64,000 nt of DNA from Streptomyces jeddahensis (lineage in GTDB: Bacteria; Actinomycetota; Actinomycetes; Streptomycetales; Streptomycetaceae): contig NZ_LOHS01000027.1 in assembly GCF_001642995.1 (NCBI RefSeq), positions 62,001 through 126,000 of the forward strand, written 5' to 3'. This document shows, piece by piece, positions 62,024 through 64,000 of this stretch. The notes under the pieces are model-generated. The model ran no database searches. It saw only the letters and a program-made list of their open reading frames with translations, and was not told where the DNA came from. Numbering within the stretch: the first letter of the stretch is position 1; each line of letters opens with the position of its first letter. Both the position numbers and the translations under genes were made by a program.

Positions 62024-62064
62024 CCGGGCCCGGCCTTCTGACTTCCGACGAAGGCCGGGCCCGG
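62024..62064. terminator. Bidirectional terminator
   Basis: CCGGGCCCGGCCTTC (62024-62038) pairs perfectly with GAAGGCCGGGCCCGG (62050-62064) around an 11-nt loop. It lies between the convergent SRPBCC and secreted nuclease-like genes. Confidence 0.88.
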
Positions 62065-62110
62065 TCACGCACGGAACCACAAGACGGAACTACGAGACTA
62101 CGCCAGCTGC

Positions 62111-63943
62111 TTACGGCCGGAAGCGCAGCACCTGGGGATCGTGGTCGCTGTTCTGGTCCGCGAACTCCGCGTTGATGTGCACGCTGTCGTACGAGAAGCC
62201 GTCGCAGCGGATGGACGGGCTCACCAGGATCTGGTCGAGGACCTGGCTGTTGCCCTGGTAGTCGTAGGTGTAACGCTCGCTCTTCGGCAGGGACTTGATG
62301 GCCGAGTACAGCGCGCCGCCGTCCTCCAGGAGCTTGGTGGTGGTGGAGAACTCGAAGTCGTTGATGTCGCCGAGCGTGACGACGTCCGCGTTCTTCTGCG
62401 TCTTGAGGATCTCCTTCACGAAGGCGTTCACGGCCGTCGCCTGCTGGTGGCGCTGGGTCTCCGAGCTCCGCGTGGGCGGCTGGTACTGGGAGTGCAGCGC
62501 CTGGTCGCCGCCCTTGGACGCGAAGTGGTTGGCGATCACGAAGACCGTACGGCCGCGGAAGACGAACTCGCCCGCCAGCGGCTTGCGGCTGTTCGTCCAG
62601 GCTCCGTTGCCCGGGTCGATACGGCCGGGCGACGCGGTGAGCGCGGCCTTGCCGTCCACCTTGGTGACGCCGGTCGTCGTCGAGTCGCCGCCCGAGCGGT
62701 CGGTGAAGGAGACCCGCTCGGGGTTGAACAGGAACACCTGCCGGATGTTGCCACCGGGCTCACCGCCGTCGGCGTTGTTCACCGGGTCGATGGAGCGCCA
62801 CTCGTAGCGCGGACCGCCCGCGGCGACGATCGCGTCCACGAACTTCTGCACGGTCTGGTCGGCGGCGACCGTACCGTCGTTCTTCGCGCCGTTGTTGTCC
62901 TGGATCTCCTCCAGGGCGACGATGTCGGGCGCCTGCAGGTGCGTGACCACGCCGTCCGCGAGCTTGGCGAACTTGTCCTGCGCGTCGGTCGGGTCGAGGT
63001 TCTCGACGTTGTACGTCGCGACGGCCAGTTCATCGCTCTTCTGCTTGCGGGTGGTCTCCCGCTGCAGGCCCCCGTCGGTGACCGTGCCGAGGGTCCGAGC
63101 CGTCAGCGTGTACCCGCCGAACTGGCTGTAGTCGAGCGGGCCTTCGGTGGTGCCCTCCAGCACGTCGCCGACGTTCGCGGTGGGGAAGGGCTGCTGGGCG
63201 GTGGGCACCAGCGACTGGATCTGCAGGCGGCCCGTGTTCTGGGAGGTGTACGAGCCGTAGACGGTGCCGCCGCGGCGGGTGGGGTGCTCGTGCGGCTTGA
63301 CCGTGACCCACAGCTCCGCGAACGCGTCGGTCGCGGTGACCACGCGGGACGTGCCGATGCGGACGTTCATGCCCTCGAGGGACTCGTAGTAGTCGAGGGC
63401 GTACTTGGCGGGCTGGAGCGTCAGGCCGTTGACGGAGCCCTGCGCGGCCGGGTCGCCGGCCGCCGTGTATGTGTCCGGCACCGAGCCGGCGTCGATGACC
63501 TCCGCCGCGGGCAGCGGGTTGCCGGACGACACCACCGTCACCGTCGGCTTGGTGATCTCGGTGAGCGACTGGTTGCCGGACGAGGTGCCCCCAGGGACGT
63601 ACTCCGTGACCGTGCCGGACACCGTCACCGCGTCGCCGACGGCGACCGTCGGCGTAGAACCGGTGAAGACGAAGACGCCCTCACTGGTGGCCGAGTCGCC
63701 GTCCGGGTCCGGATCCTGGATCCAGAAGCCTCTGGAGGAACCGTAGGTCCGGGTGCCCGTCACGATCCCGGTCACGCCGGTGACCTGCTGACCTGCGAGC
63801 GGGGATATTCGGGTGCTGCCCTGGATGTCGTGGATCTGCACCTCGGCCGCCTCGGCGGGCGAGGTGAGGACGACGGCGGACACGGTGGAACAGACGGCGG
63901 CGACGGTCAGCGCGGCGATGCGCGACGAGCTCTTGCTCGGCAA
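62111..63943 (-). CDS. Secreted endonuclease/exonuclease/phosphatase-family protein (ExeM/NucH-like)
   Basis: A 610-aa exported protein. The signal peptide (SKSSSRIAALTVAAVCSTVSAVVLTSPAEAAE) has a likely AxA cleavage near residue 33. Residues about 35-270 form OB-fold-like domains (VTGVTGIVTGTRTYGSSRGFWIQDPDPDGD, VGDAVTVSGTVTEY). The EEP nuclease domain follows with VATYNVENLDP, IVALEEIQDNNGA, FVIANHFASKGGD, VVTLGDINDFEFS and QNSDHDPQVL. The layout matches extracellular DNases such as ExeM/NucH, so a role in breaking down extracellular DNA is likely. The start is a TTG at 63943 with GGAGG seven bases upstream. Confidence 0.9.
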   Translation of the reverse strand: MPSKSSSRIAALTVAAVCSTVSAVVLTSPAEAAEVQIHDIQGSTRISPLAGQQVTGVTGIVTGTRTYGSSRGFWIQDPDPDGDSATSEGVFVFTGSTPTVAVGDAVTVSGTVTEYVPGGTSSGNQSLTEITKPTVTVVSSGNPLPAAEVIDAGSVPDTYTAAGDPAAQGSVNGLTLQPAKYALDYYESLEGMNVRIGTSRVVTATDAFAELWVTVKPHEHPTRRGGTVYGSYTSQNTGRLQIQSLVPTAQQPFPTANVGDVLEGTTEGPLDYSQFGGYTLTARTLGTVTDGGLQRETTRKQKSDELAVATYNVENLDPTDAQDKFAKLADGVVTHLQAPDIVALEEIQDNNGAKNDGTVAADQTVQKFVDAIVAAGGPRYEWRSIDPVNNADGGEPGGNIRQVFLFNPERVSFTDRSGGDSTTTGVTKVDGKAALTASPGRIDPGNGAWTNSRKPLAGEFVFRGRTVFVIANHFASKGGDQALHSQYQPPTRSSETQRHQQATAVNAFVKEILKTQKNADVVTLGDINDFEFSTTTKLLEDGGALYSAIKSLPKSERYTYDYQGNSQVLDQILVSPSIRCDGFSYDSVHINAEFADQNSDHDPQVLRFRP

Positions 63944-64000
63944 GGGATCCCTCCGGGGACGATGGTCAGAGCGCCGGGACGAGGGTGGAACCGCGAACGG

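Overview
The window is high-GC actinobacterial DNA, almost certainly from a Streptomyces chromosome. Evidence: the sporulation regulator WhiA, the RNA-polymerase-binding protein RbpA, mycothiol-dependent isomerases, the Zwf assembly factor OpcA, frequent GTG/TTG starts, ATGA/GTGA stop-start overlaps, leaderless starts and very GC-rich stem-loop terminators. From memory, the order of housekeeping genes matches the S. coelicolor SCO19xx core region, read in the opposite direction. I see no rRNA, tRNA, insertion sequence, CRISPR array, prophage or origin.

Layout. 1-8.2 kb: end of a cation/proton antiporter, aroQ, an aldo/keto reductase, a mycothiol-type isomerase with a metallo-hydrolase, uvrA and a PfkB sugar kinase. 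8.4-13.8 kb: uvrC-rapZ-yvcK-whiA. 14.2-19.8 kb: gap, pgk, tpiA, secG, rbpA and an MFS transporter. 19.9-28.8 kb: pgi, a DUF2087 protein and the leftward pentose phosphate operon tkt-tal-zwf-opcA-pgl. 29.1-32.9 kb: ctaB, two accessory genes and ctaA (heme O/A synthesis).

33.0-42.7 kb is an accessory block lying between ctaA and its usual ABC-transporter neighbours. It holds (a) a complete gentisate pathway: 3-hydroxybenzoate 6-hydroxylase, gentisate dioxygenase, mycothiol-dependent maleylpyruvate isomerase and fumarylpyruvate hydrolase, with an aromatic-acid importer and an IclR regulator. Four copies of a 17-bp palindrome form two pairs with identical 32-bp spacing. It also holds (b) a VanR/VanS-like two-component system divergent from a membrane-anchored VanJ-like phosphatase, with no vanHAX genes beside it. 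This resembles a stand-alone glycopeptide-response module.

42.8-52.2 kb: ABC transporter pair, an AAC(3)-fold acetyltransferase, then the iron-sulfur assembly operon sufR-sufB-sufD-Rieske ferredoxin-sufC-sufS-sufU-sufT. A CAAC-N6-GTTG SufR operator overlaps the probable leaderless start of sufR, and an 18-bp perfect stem-loop ends the operon. 52.3-64 kb: VOC protein, membrane protein, SMR exporter with its TetR regulator, dapD, an ECF sigma factor coupled to a membrane-anchored beta-propeller protein, dapA, a probable broken small gene, a holin-like/DUF3618 pair (the latter with six 10-residue tandem repeats), an ArsR/SRPBCC pair and a secreted nuclease-like protein.
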